Below, one piece after another: positions 1 to 7,913 of a stretch of 64,000 bases of DNA. Each line of letters starts with the position of its first letter. The stretch's first letter is position 1. Below the pieces are notes generated by a model. The model saw only the letters and a program-made list of their open reading frames with translations. It was not told the DNA's origin and ran no database searches. Both the position numbers and the translations under genes were made by a program. Source of the DNA: Ignavibacteriales bacterium UBA1304 (GTDB taxonomy: Bacteria; Bacteroidota; Ignavibacteria; Ignavibacteriales; Ignavibacteriaceae); assembly GCA_002307295.1 (NCBI GenBank), contig DBTY01000051.1:1-64000 (forward strand). Direction: 5' to 3'.

Positions 1-163
1 TTTTTCTTCGTTTTGGACGGATGTGCCAAGGCGCAACAAAACAATCCGTTTGCGCTATAAAAACTATTTAGCGTTTTAAGTCCAAAAACATTATTTTGAA
101 AGTTGTGAAAGTATAAATATTTTCAGCTCTTTTAATTTATCGGCCTAAATACAGGGAATTATT

Positions 164-2566
164 ATGAAATTAATTTTATCCAAAACTTTAGCGTTTGTAG
201 CTGCTTTAACAATAATCTCTTTTTTTAGTTCTTCCTCTGTTATGGCTTCAGTTACGTCGTTTACTAAAGACTCCGGCGGAGTAACTTTTATTTTAGACCG
301 CGGCGCAATGAAAATTAAAATTTGCAAGGACGATTTAATCGAAGTCCGGTATACAACATTGCAAACTCTCCCTTCAAAAACTTCTCTTATAATAAACAAT
401 AATTGGAAAACGCAGCCGCTTTTTACGGTTGCCGAAAGCGATAATGAGATAACCATTGTTACAGGTAAATTAAAAATTAAAGTAACTAAGAGCGACAACT
501 CCATTAGCTATTCCAATTTGAATAATGCTGTTATTCTTGCTGAAGACGAGACAAACGGAAAAACAATGACTGCGGCTTCTATTGCCGGAATTAAAACATA
601 CAACTGCCAAACGGAATTCAAATCTCCTTTGGATGAAGCTCTGTTTGGGCTGGGCTGCCATCCGGAGGACTCGCTTGCTATGAATTATAAAGGCCGAAAT
701 CAGGATTTAGCAATAAAATATATGACTGGAGCTATCCCGGTTCTATTATCAACTAAAGGCTACGGACTTATGTGGGATAATTATTCGGCGTCTAATTTTT
801 ACGGCGGCGAGGCTAATAATACAAAATTTAAGTATGTCTCTGAAAGCGGAAACGAAGTTGATTATTATTTCTTTTACGGGCCTGAATTCGATACTATAAT
901 AAAACTTTATCGCGAAGCTACAGGACAGGCCCCTATGTTTCCTAAATGGGCTTTGGGGCTTTTTCAGTCAGAAGACAGGTATAAAAGTCAGAATGAAGTG
1001 TTATCCGTAAAAGATAATTACCGGAATAATAAAATTCCGGTAGATTGCATTGTTCAGGACTGGTTTTATTGGGAGCCTGACGTTATAGGTTCTCATGTGC
1101 TAAATCCATCAAGATATCCAGATCCAAAGTTTATGGTTGACGAATTGCACAAAGCAAATATTCATGCAATGATTTCTATCTGGCCTGTATTTGCCAAAGG
1201 AACAAAAAATTATGATGAAATGAAAAACGCAGACGGGTTATCCAGCATTACTTGGCTTAATGTAATGACGCGTACGTTTGATAATTATTACGACGCTCAC
1301 AATCCCAAAGCCCGCTCTCTTTATTGGAAGCAGGCGAAAGATAATTTGATTGCGCCGTTTGGATGGGATGCCTGGTGGGTGGACCAATGCGAGCCGGATA
1401 ACGATACATTGTTGGATGCGCGCAGGCAGGCTGATTTTGCAATTGGCAAAGGAATAGATTATTTCAATTCATACTCTCTAATGCATACTACTGGTTTGTA
1501 TAACAACTGGAGAACAGATATCCCGAATAAAAGAGCGTTCTTTCTTGTGCGTCAGGCTTTTGCCGGGCAACAGAGAAATGCCGCTACTTTATGGTCGTCC
1601 GATATTACATGCACATTTAAGGCATTTAAAATTCAGGTTCCGCAGGGGATTAATTCCTGCGCTTCGGGCATACCATATTGGACATCCGATATTGGCGGAT
1701 ATCATTTTAATTGGAGAGCTCCTGACTGGTCTACTTCTGCAAATAGAGAATTATTTACGCGATGGTTTCAGTTCGGCTCATTTTGTCCTGTATTCAGAAT
1801 CCATGGCAAAGGAGAAAGAGCTTTGTTTTCTAAAAACTGGGATGCGGATACAAAAGCTATTTTATTGAAATATGATAATCTGCGTTATCGTCTGGCGCCT
1901 TATATTTATTCTCTTACGTGGAAAGTTACTACCGAGGGTTACACAATTATGCGCGCCCTTGCGTTCGATTTCAGGACTGACGTTGCAATAAACAATATTT
2001 CAGATCAGTATATGTTTGGTTCTGCCTTTCTTGTTAATCCGGTAACCGAACAGATGTACAGTCTGGCGGGAAATACGGCAAACGAAAAAACGCGAAAAGT
2101 ATATCTTCCCAAATCAGCCGACTGGTTTGATTTTTGGACCGGCGAAAAACTTACAGGCGGGCAAACTATCAATGCGCCTGCGCCAATAGAAACCATTCCG
2201 CTTTTTGTCAAAGCAGGTTCAATTATTCCAATGGGACCGTTTCTTCAATATGCTACAGAGAAATCCGCCGACCAAATTGAGCTCCGAATTTATCCCGGCG
2301 CTGACGGAAACTTTACAATTTATGAAGATGAAAATGACAATTACAATTATGAAAAAGGCGTCTACTCTACTATTGATATAAAATGGGACGAGGCAAAACA
2401 AACTCTGACAATTGCAGACCGGAAAGGCGAATATCCGGGAATGCTGAAAGAGAGAACTTTTAATATCGTAATTACCACAAAAAATCATGGAGCCGGACTA
2501 AACATTTCCGATTCATATGATAAAGTAATAAAATATAACGGAAAGGAAATTAAGGTTAAAATTTAA
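164..2566 (+). CDS. Secreted glycoside hydrolase family 31 (alpha-xylosidase/alpha-glucosidase type)
   Basis: 800 residues with a signal peptide (about 1-28, ending V-M-A). Retaining alpha-glycosidase of family GH31, removing alpha-linked xylose or glucose from oligosaccharides outside the cytoplasm. The N-terminal beta-sandwich (about 30-230) precedes the (beta/alpha)8 barrel. The barrel has the nucleophile motif W-W-V-D-Q-C-E-P with Asp407 and the acid/base motif S-D-I-G-G with Asp509; the ~100-residue spacing resembles the xyloglucan alpha-xylosidase branch more than the short-spaced YicI branch. The C-terminal part (about 640-800, V-K-A-G-S-I-I-P) matches the proximal/distal sandwich domains including DUF5110. 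No type IX sorting tail, so probably periplasmic. The gene stands alone, with no transporter or other glycosidase next to it. Family is sure; the exact substrate is inferred. Confidence 0.93.
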   Translation: MKLILSKTLAFVAALTIISFFSSSSVMASVTSFTKDSGGVTFILDRGAMKIKICKDDLIEVRYTTLQTLPSKTSLIINNNWKTQPLFTVAESDNEITIVTGKLKIKVTKSDNSISYSNLNNAVILAEDETNGKTMTAASIAGIKTYNCQTEFKSPLDEALFGLGCHPEDSLAMNYKGRNQDLAIKYMTGAIPVLLSTKGYGLMWDNYSASNFYGGEANNTKFKYVSESGNEVDYYFFYGPEFDTIIKLYREATGQAPMFPKWALGLFQSEDRYKSQNEVLSVKDNYRNNKIPVDCIVQDWFYWEPDVIGSHVLNPSRYPDPKFMVDELHKANIHAMISIWPVFAKGTKNYDEMKNADGLSSITWLNVMTRTFDNYYDAHNPKARSLYWKQAKDNLIAPFGWDAWWVDQCEPDNDTLLDARRQADFAIGKGIDYFNSYSLMHTTGLYNNWRTDIPNKRAFFLVRQAFAGQQRNAATLWSSDITCTFKAFKIQVPQGINSCASGIPYWTSDIGGYHFNWRAPDWSTSANRELFTRWFQFGSFCPVFRIHGKGERALFSKNWDADTKAILLKYDNLRYRLAPYIYSLTWKVTTEGYTIMRALAFDFRTDVAINNISDQYMFGSAFLVNPVTEQMYSLAGNTANEKTRKVYLPKSADWFDFWTGEKLTGGQTINAPAPIETIPLFVKAGSIIPMGPFLQYATEKSADQIELRIYPGADGNFTIYEDENDNYNYEKGVYSTIDIKWDEAKQTLTIADRKGEYPGMLKERTFNIVITTKNHGAGLNISDSYDKVIKYNGKEIKVKI

Positions 2567-2680
2567 TAGTAATTTAAAGTTTTTCCGCAAAATTATCGTT
2601 TATATTGCCAGTTAATCCGGAGCCTTTGGGCTCTGACCTTCGACATGCTCAGGTTCGGCCGTTTGCCGAAGCGCTTGCAT

Positions 2681-2707
2681 ATTATTATTATTATTATTAT
2701 TATTATT
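2681..2707. repeat. (ATT)9 trinucleotide microsatellite
   Basis: Nine uninterrupted ATT units in non-coding DNA between the GH31 gene and the lipoprotein pair. Its length is likely to vary by slippage. It is too far from the next start (about 640 bp) to be an obvious promoter-spacing switch. Confidence 0.9.
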
Positions 2708-2988
2708 GCGAATGCAGCGTAAATGCGATGCGTTTAATATTATTGAAATCAGCGGAGAAGGGGAATCTTCTTCTGCCGGGAAAAAATTATTCTTGTATTG
2801 TTGAGGGAAACATGAGATACTTATCCGGTGAGCTTGTCTTTGTTAACTGCCAGATCATTTTGCGCAGTCTGCGCTTAACGCCATGGCGCGCATTTCTTAA
2901 AACACCATAACTATAATACATAACCAAATGTCATTTGTTTAGGCGGAGCTATGCCTAAAAACATAATTCCCGGTTATTGGGAAAAAAA

Positions 2989-3057
2989 TGTCATGCCTGC
3001 GAAAGCAGGCGCCCAAAAGTTAAAAAGTTAGAGATTCCTGCTTCCGTGGGAATGACA
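2989..3057. repeat. Inverted-repeat element with TGTCAT...ATGACA ends
   Basis: Two imperfect 25-nt arms, 2989-3013 and 3033-3057, face each other across a 19-nt spacer. Each arm begins TGTCAT going inward and carries a GAAGCAGG-like core. A diverged relative with the same architecture lies at 50309-50378, and single-arm fragments occur at about 4435-4460 and 43138-43172. It looks like a small non-coding dispersed repeat (MITE- or REP-like); mobility is inference. Confidence 0.7.
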
Positions 3058-3142
3058 ATTGTTAAAGCCAAATAGCGCAATAGGACAGGTTTCTAATATG
3101 TAGCGTTAGACTCTTCAAGCGCGCAACCCAGATTTATAAATA

Positions 3143-3257
3143 GAATCCGGAGGATTCAAATGCTTATAGCTTTGGAAGAGAAAAACATACGACCCCGGTT
3201 GGGGTCGTACAAAACCATATTTAACAGAGCTATATACATATAATCCCTCCGGGATTA
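3143..3257. repeat. Cluster of three perfect short palindromes
   Basis: Hairpin 1 at 3143-3157 (GAATCC-GGA-GGATTC), hairpin 2 at 3188-3209 (9-bp stem TACGACCCC, loop GGTT) and hairpin 3 at 3241-3257 (TAATCCC-TCC-GGGATTA). An outer inverted pair, TATAGCT near 3165 and AGCTATA near 3227, encloses hairpin 2. The arrangement resembles REP/BIME-type arrays; I see no REP-associated transposase gene in the window. Confidence 0.7.
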
Positions 3258-3298
3258 AATCCTGTTTAAGCTCAATAAATTATTTCTAATGCGCAATG

Positions 3299-3347
3299 GC
3301 ACATTAGGCTGTCCATTATAGAAAGTAATTACACATAAAGAGAAAAA
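3299..3347 (+). repeat. Duplicated 49-nt leader, copy 1
   Basis: The 49 nt before the lipoprotein start match, with few changes, the 49 nt at 4464-4512 before its paralogue. Both begin GCACATTAGGCTGTCC and end in AAAGAGAAAAA just before the ATG. The leader and the start of the gene were therefore duplicated together, 1165 bp apart. Confidence 0.9.
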
Positions 3348-4418
3348 ATGAAAACAATAAAAAATACAGCAATAAGTTTAGTCCTGATAATATTAACGGC
3401 GTTAGCGCTATCTGCATGCCGCACAGCGGCGACAGAGCCTGTAGAAAAAGAAGATACGACCCCCGGCAGACGCGATTATACCTGGACGGTAGATACGGTT
3501 GTAACGCCTTTTACAGAGCTTGCAAGATTTTGGGGAGCGTCGGCAAATAATCTCTGGGTTGCAGGCGATGGTACATTTACAGAAAATAATCTATGGCATT
3601 TTGACGGCTCTAAATGGGCGAAGGGAAATTTGAAATCTTATGGAACTATAAATCCAAATGCAATATATGGATTTGCACAAGATAATGTATGGCTTGCTGG
3701 ATATGAAGGAAAAATATGGAATGGAGACGGCGCTATATGGAAGCAGTCTCTACAATATTCGTCTTTAGGATATAGGTTAGTTACATTTTTATCTGTGTGG
3801 GGAAATTCATCGAATAATATATATGCGGTCGGTTCTTATGACAGCTTGGTTAATAATAAAGACAATTTTCATGGATTGATTTTCCATTATGATGGACAAA
3901 ACTGGCAAAGGGTTAATTTAGCGCAGAATAATTATCAGTTTATGAAAATATATCAGGAAAGCAAAGGAAACGGCAAATATTATATTTGGGGCACATCCGG
4001 AAATTATGTAACTGGCGAAGATACATTAAAGTTTCTGGAATTTGATGGAAGTAAAACCAGAGAAATTTTTGCTCAACTTAATACAAATATTACAAGCTGC
4101 TCCATGGCTCTGATAAATGGAAAGATATATTTTGTAAAAAATTCTGACGTATGCCGTTATGCTAACGGAGCATTTACAGTAATAAAAACAATCGCCGGAA
4201 TTGAACAAGGATTTATTCTTGGAGGACGCAATGAAAACGATTTGTTCTTCGGAATGCCAGACGGAATAGCGCATTATAACGGAACTGATTTGCAGTATGT
4301 ATATAAAAAGCCCGTATCAACATATATATTTGATATTGCATTGTTTGAAAACGAAGTTTTCTTTTTGGTAGACCAGATGCAGGAAAAAAGTTTTATAGTA
4401 AAAGGAATATTAAAATAA
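3348..4418 (+). CDS. Lipoprotein with beta-propeller-like repeats (tandem paralogue 1)
   Basis: 356 residues. Hydrophobic leader followed by a lipobox L-A-L-S-A-C with Cys at about residue 24, then a short linker and the signature T-P-G-R-R-D-Y-T-W-T-V-D-T shared with the next gene. The rest is a series of W-G-x-x-x-N-x-[IL]-[WY]-[AV]-x-G blades, as in propellers related to YCF48/kelch-type repeats, so a lipid-anchored propeller exposed to the periplasm or cell surface is likely. No catalytic motif is visible; function unknown. Its 49-nt leader is duplicated upstream of the neighbouring paralogue. Confidence 0.85.
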   Translation: MKTIKNTAISLVLIILTALALSACRTAATEPVEKEDTTPGRRDYTWTVDTVVTPFTELARFWGASANNLWVAGDGTFTENNLWHFDGSKWAKGNLKSYGTINPNAIYGFAQDNVWLAGYEGKIWNGDGAIWKQSLQYSSLGYRLVTFLSVWGNSSNNIYAVGSYDSLVNNKDNFHGLIFHYDGQNWQRVNLAQNNYQFMKIYQESKGNGKYYIWGTSGNYVTGEDTLKFLEFDGSKTREIFAQLNTNITSCSMALINGKIYFVKNSDVCRYANGAFTVIKTIAGIEQGFILGGRNENDLFFGMPDGIAHYNGTDLQYVYKKPVSTYIFDIALFENEVFFLVDQMQEKSFIVKGILK

Positions 4419-4463
4419 CCAAAACTAATTGTTGTGCCTGCAAAGCATGCGTCTAAAGCTTTT

Positions 4464-4512
4464 GCACATTAGGCTGTCCGTTATAAAAAGTAATTACACA
4501 TAAAGAGAAAAA
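4464..4512 (+). repeat. Duplicated 49-nt leader, copy 2
   Basis: Second copy of the leader at 3299-3347, directly before the paralogous lipoprotein start. It probably carries the same ribosome-binding region; whether it also holds a promoter cannot be decided by eye. Confidence 0.9.
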
Positions 4513-5568
4513 ATGGAAACAATAAAAAATACAGCGATAGGTTTAACATTATTTATTTTTTTAACGCTGATATTCCCTTCTTGCAGCAGCGCAACGGAAC
4601 CGCTTGCGGATAACGCTACCCCCGGCAGGCGTGATTATACATGGACTGTGGATACGCTGAACTTAATTGGACAGTATGATTCTTATGATAAAATGTGGGG
4701 AGCTGCGCCGGATGATGTATGGTGTTATGGTCAGGGAGATATTGATAAAATGATGCTACGTTATGATGGTAAAACGATAAAACCTTTCCCTATGACTCAT
4801 TATATGCAGCCATGGTCTATCTTTGGCTTAACTGCAGATGAGTTCTGGATAGGCGGCGAAGACAGCGATATATGGCGATATAAAAACGGGCAAATTACAA
4901 AGTTCGGGGACTATATATTGGATGGGTATAGAGTTATTTTTAATGATATTTGGGGAGAAAACGCTAATGATCTTTATGCTGTAGGCGCGGCTTATAAAAC
5001 AAGTAACGGACAGATATACGATATAATAATGCATTATGACGGGACAAACTGGCAGTATGTTGTAAAGCCTGATTTGAACTTGCAGTTTACAAAAATCCGT
5101 AGAGGCATAAACCAGAGTAAAAATTACTATTTGCAGGCATATAAAGACAATGCAATGACGGGCGATTCATTAGGTATTTATGAGTTCGACGGTAAAAATC
5201 TACAAAGAATATATTTTCAAAATGAAACACGTGCTAACTATCCAGGCATATTGATGATGAATAATAATCTTTATTTCGGGTTTCAGAAAAAGCTGCATAT
5301 ATATGCAAATGGCCAATTTTCGACAATAATTGATTTGAGCGCTTATAATATTTATGGTCTAGGACAAATGTTTGGACGTAATGAAAAAGATATATTTGTT
5401 TTCATGGAAGATGGGCTGGGGCATTATAACGGTACTGATTTAACCACAATTTACAAAGGCAATTGGGGGCTGGGAATCCATAACGGATTATTATTTGATA
5501 AAGATCTATTTGTGATTTGTGCAGACTGGAATAACAAATACTATTTACTTCACGGAAAGCTAAACTGA
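4513..5568 (+). CDS. Lipoprotein with beta-propeller-like repeats (tandem paralogue 2)
   Basis: 351 residues, clearly homologous to the preceding gene: same first residues apart from one change, lipobox ending F-P-S-C at about residue 24, the same T-P-G-R-R-D-Y-T-W-T-V-D-T signature, and W-G-x-x-x-[ND]-[DN]-[VL]-[WY] blades. The bodies have diverged far more than the leader and signal region, which suggests selection on the N-terminus, or gene conversion there, with diversification of the exposed propeller. Followed by a hairpin terminator. Function unknown. Confidence 0.85.
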   Translation: METIKNTAIGLTLFIFLTLIFPSCSSATEPLADNATPGRRDYTWTVDTLNLIGQYDSYDKMWGAAPDDVWCYGQGDIDKMMLRYDGKTIKPFPMTHYMQPWSIFGLTADEFWIGGEDSDIWRYKNGQITKFGDYILDGYRVIFNDIWGENANDLYAVGAAYKTSNGQIYDIIMHYDGTNWQYVVKPDLNLQFTKIRRGINQSKNYYLQAYKDNAMTGDSLGIYEFDGKNLQRIYFQNETRANYPGILMMNNNLYFGFQKKLHIYANGQFSTIIDLSAYNIYGLGQMFGRNEKDIFVFMEDGLGHYNGTDLTTIYKGNWGLGIHNGLLFDKDLFVICADWNNKYYLLHGKLN

Positions 5569-5596
5569 CAGGAGGAAAAGCTATCTAAAAATAATT

Positions 5597-5622
5597 GGGA
5601 GTAATGCTGCAACATTACTCCC
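5597..5622 (+). terminator. Hairpin terminator after lipoprotein pair
   Basis: 10-bp stem GGGAGTAATG / CATTACTCCC with a 6-nt loop, followed by a short T-rich stretch, 29 nt after the stop of the second lipoprotein gene. Confidence 0.6.
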
Positions 5623-5734
5623 GCTTTAAGAATCGCCCTAAGGTTAGCCGCCTTTTATTTCATTTTATAAAAAAAATGATACGGGCTATTCTGTTTTTAA
5701 AATTAACATTTTATTTATTAAAAAGGAGTTCCAA

Positions 5735-7504
5735 ATGAACAAATTAAAAATATTTAGTTTTTTTCTATTATTTGCATTTCTTGCAAATAACCTTTTTGCA
5801 GATGAAAATTCGATAACAGTAGGAATAAATGGAAGTTTTAATGTTATGGCTCATAAAGTTCCTGTTTCCGGTTCTCCATCTTATGGACTTGGAACAGGAT
5901 ATATTATAGGTAAATACCTCGATAGCTATAACTCAATAGTCTATTATGATAGAGCGATTTTTGATTTTAATCTTTCTTCTATTCCCAGTAATGCTACTAT
6001 TACGGCTGCATCGCTATCTTATTCTTGCATAGCAAATGACAATTCTACATCGCATAAATTTGGTATTACGCAATATGTTTATGCTTCTAATTTTCAAGAT
6101 GCATGGAACAATATAGTTAGTTCTCCTGCTTTGTTTTCAAATTTATCCTATGGTTCTGGTAATATAAACAATACAAGTCTAACGCAATTAGTATCTACTG
6201 ATAAAGGCAGCAAATTATATTTAGGAGTGTTTGCTTCAGATGAAGCTAATTATGGAGCTGCGGCTACGATGTCGCTTAAGCTCGATATAACTTATACATT
6301 ACCTCCAACAAACGCTACAATTACAGCCACAAATAATTTCAGCACATCGACAGGAACTAACGGACAGATAATTGTAGACGGCGGAACATTTGACGCTCCA
6401 CATCCTTTTACCAAAGCGACGGGGCAAAGCGCTACTTTGACAGCAGTATCTTCTCAAACAGACGCGCAGGGATATCAGAGAGTTTGGGCGAGCAATAGCA
6501 AATGGTCAAAAACTAATTCGCAAGCAGTTGATATTCCTTTAAATGCAAATACTAGTAGCAGCTACAATATCACGTCGATAACAAGCAGCGATAATGGCGC
6601 AACATATACGGCAAACCTGAAAAAAGTGTGCAACTTAAGTTTTCAGGGGAGTTTAAATGGAACAACCGCCCCGGCTAAAATTAGCTTTAACGGAACCCAG
6701 TATGATCTGCCCGTAACTTTGCAAGCCGTAGAAGGAAGCGATAACACAGTACAGGGAGTAACTCAGGCTCTAAACAGCGTAAGTTTTGAGCTGACAAGCT
6801 GGTCGGATGGCGGAGCGCTTGCTAAAACAATAAATCCAAGTCAGCATCAGAGCTATACTGCAACATTCAAAGGATATCCGTTATGGAGTTATGCGTTAAG
6901 GAATTTAAATTCGCCAAATATGACAGACGGAACAGCGGTTAACTTTTCATGGAATGAACATTCAAACTCAAATGTTGGATATCGGGTTAACGTAAAAGGG
7001 ACGCTTGATAATTCAAATCCATATAGTTACTGTTATGGCACATATCCGCATGGAACAACAACTTTCAGAGATCCAGTAATGGTTTGGAATAAAGGAGGCG
7101 CATGTTTATTGCAATATAATGTTCAGCCAGTATATTTGCCGGATAATACGCTGATCAAGGATGAAATGACATGGTTTGATCCACTCCCAGCCGAATTGCA
7201 AAAGAAAACAGCAAATATCAACAAAGACGGAATAATTACCGAATACGCAGTAGCCAACTATCCAAACCCGTTTAACCCGACTACGGTAGTAAATTATCAG
7301 GTTCCTCAGGCGGGCAGAGTAACGCTAAAAGTATACGATATAATGGGGCGCGAAATAGCGACTCTTGTTGATGAGAATAAAGAATCTGGAAGCTATAACG
7401 TAAACTTCTCAATGGATAAATACCGTCTTTCAAGCGGAGTGTATTTCTGCCGTATGATAGCAGGTAAAACAATGATTACAAATAAAATGATTTTGTCTAA
7501 ATAA
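5735..7504 (+). CDS. Secreted protein with DNRLRE-like N-domain and type IX sorting domain
   Basis: 589 residues with a strong GGAG ribosome-binding site before the ATG. Signal peptide (1-22, ending N-L-F-A). The N-terminal part (about 25-190) resembles the DNRLRE-type beta-sandwich (Y-Y-D-R-A-I-F-D-F-N-L then A-T-I-T-A-A-S-L), a fold of surface proteins related to carbohydrate-binding modules. A middle region of beta repeats follows. The C-terminus has the type IX cargo signal starting at N508 (N-Y-P-N-P-F-N-P-T-T) and ending in S-S-G-V-Y-F and a basic tail. Expected to cross the outer membrane and be anchored or released; catalytic role not apparent. Followed by a strong terminator. Confidence 0.88.
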   Translation: MNKLKIFSFFLLFAFLANNLFADENSITVGINGSFNVMAHKVPVSGSPSYGLGTGYIIGKYLDSYNSIVYYDRAIFDFNLSSIPSNATITAASLSYSCIANDNSTSHKFGITQYVYASNFQDAWNNIVSSPALFSNLSYGSGNINNTSLTQLVSTDKGSKLYLGVFASDEANYGAAATMSLKLDITYTLPPTNATITATNNFSTSTGTNGQIIVDGGTFDAPHPFTKATGQSATLTAVSSQTDAQGYQRVWASNSKWSKTNSQAVDIPLNANTSSSYNITSITSSDNGATYTANLKKVCNLSFQGSLNGTTAPAKISFNGTQYDLPVTLQAVEGSDNTVQGVTQALNSVSFELTSWSDGGALAKTINPSQHQSYTATFKGYPLWSYALRNLNSPNMTDGTAVNFSWNEHSNSNVGYRVNVKGTLDNSNPYSYCYGTYPHGTTTFRDPVMVWNKGGACLLQYNVQPVYLPDNTLIKDEMTWFDPLPAELQKKTANINKDGIITEYAVANYPNPFNPTTVVNYQVPQAGRVTLKVYDIMGREIATLVDENKESGSYNVNFSMDKYRLSSGVYFCRMIAGKTMITNKMILSK

Positions 7505-7548
7505 GCTTAGACTTTCAAAGCGGCGCTAACGGCGTTTCTGTTTTCTTT

Positions 7549-7580
7549 AACCTCCAAATATTTTGGAGGTTTTGTTTTTT
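7549..7580 (+). terminator. Rho-independent terminator
   Basis: 10-bp stem AACCTCCAAA / TTTGGAGGTT with a 3-nt loop followed by TTGTTTTTTTT, 45 nt after the type IX cargo gene. Confidence 0.85.
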
Positions 7581-7741
7581 TTATTTGCAGGACTCCGCTT
7601 CAGTAAACTCAGCTATATAGCAAGCTCAGCGCCAGAGCTTCAAAATTCGTCTAAAATACAAAATTATGGAATTATTATGTTTAACATGAAATCCCAAAAC
7701 TGCTTGATGAAGTAATAAAAGAATAAATATTCATTTTTAAC

Positions 7742-7776
7742 GGTCGTTCCAGTAAAATTGGGACGGCCTTTTTTGT
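7742..7776 (+). terminator. Second, orphan rho-independent terminator
   Basis: 9-bp stem GGTCGTTCC / GGGACGGCC (with G-T pairs), 9-nt loop and TTTTTTGTT. It has the same GGGACGGCC-T core as the terminator at 30665-30700. No gene ends between it and the terminator 160 nt upstream. Confidence 0.7.
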
Positions 7777-7913
7777 TAAAATAACAATTTCCCTATAATC
7801 TGCCTGTACAAAATTCAATTTGTGTTTTTTTTGAAAAAATCTTAGTTCTCGCTCTAAACTTTATCCTAATATTTCCGATAATATAATTGGTGTATTATCT
7901 ATAATAGGGAATT

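Larger units (their letters stand above)
2567..3347. other. 781-bp intergenic region packed with repeats
   Basis: No credible gene. An open frame at 2605-2910 encodes a run of Tyr from an ATT microsatellite and has no domain-like features. The region holds a fragment of a CTTCGAC...CTCAGG-type repeat (about 2637-2660), the (ATT)9 tract, an inverted-repeat element at 2989-3057, three perfect hairpins at 3143-3257 and the duplicated leader of the next gene. Confidence 0.8.
7505..7913. other. 409-bp intergenic with two terminators
   Basis: Between the type IX cargo gene and the hybrid kinase. It contains a strong terminator at 7549-7580 and a second one at 7742-7776 with no recognisable gene between them, leaving about 160 nt that could encode a small RNA or be a remnant. 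No open frame there is convincing. Confidence 0.6.

Noticed and set aside
1..60. Possible 3' end of an upstream gene (plus-strand frame 1 is open to a TAA at 58-60)
   Set aside because: All three plus frames are open for 20 or more codons here and no frame shows a recognisable motif, so a gene end cannot be assigned.
145..504. 119-codon minus-strand open frame opposite the GH31 gene
   Set aside because: Antisense shadow of a clear GH31 gene, without its own motifs or ribosome-binding site.
2605..2910. 101-codon open frame
   Set aside because: It encodes a poly-Tyr run from the ATT microsatellite and repeat DNA, with no ribosome-binding site or protein-like composition.
3296..3311. TGGCAC...GCTG before the first propeller lipoprotein as a sigma-54 promoter
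   Set aside because: The GG and GC are 8 nt apart, not 10, and the duplicate leader has TGCAC in place of TGGCAC.
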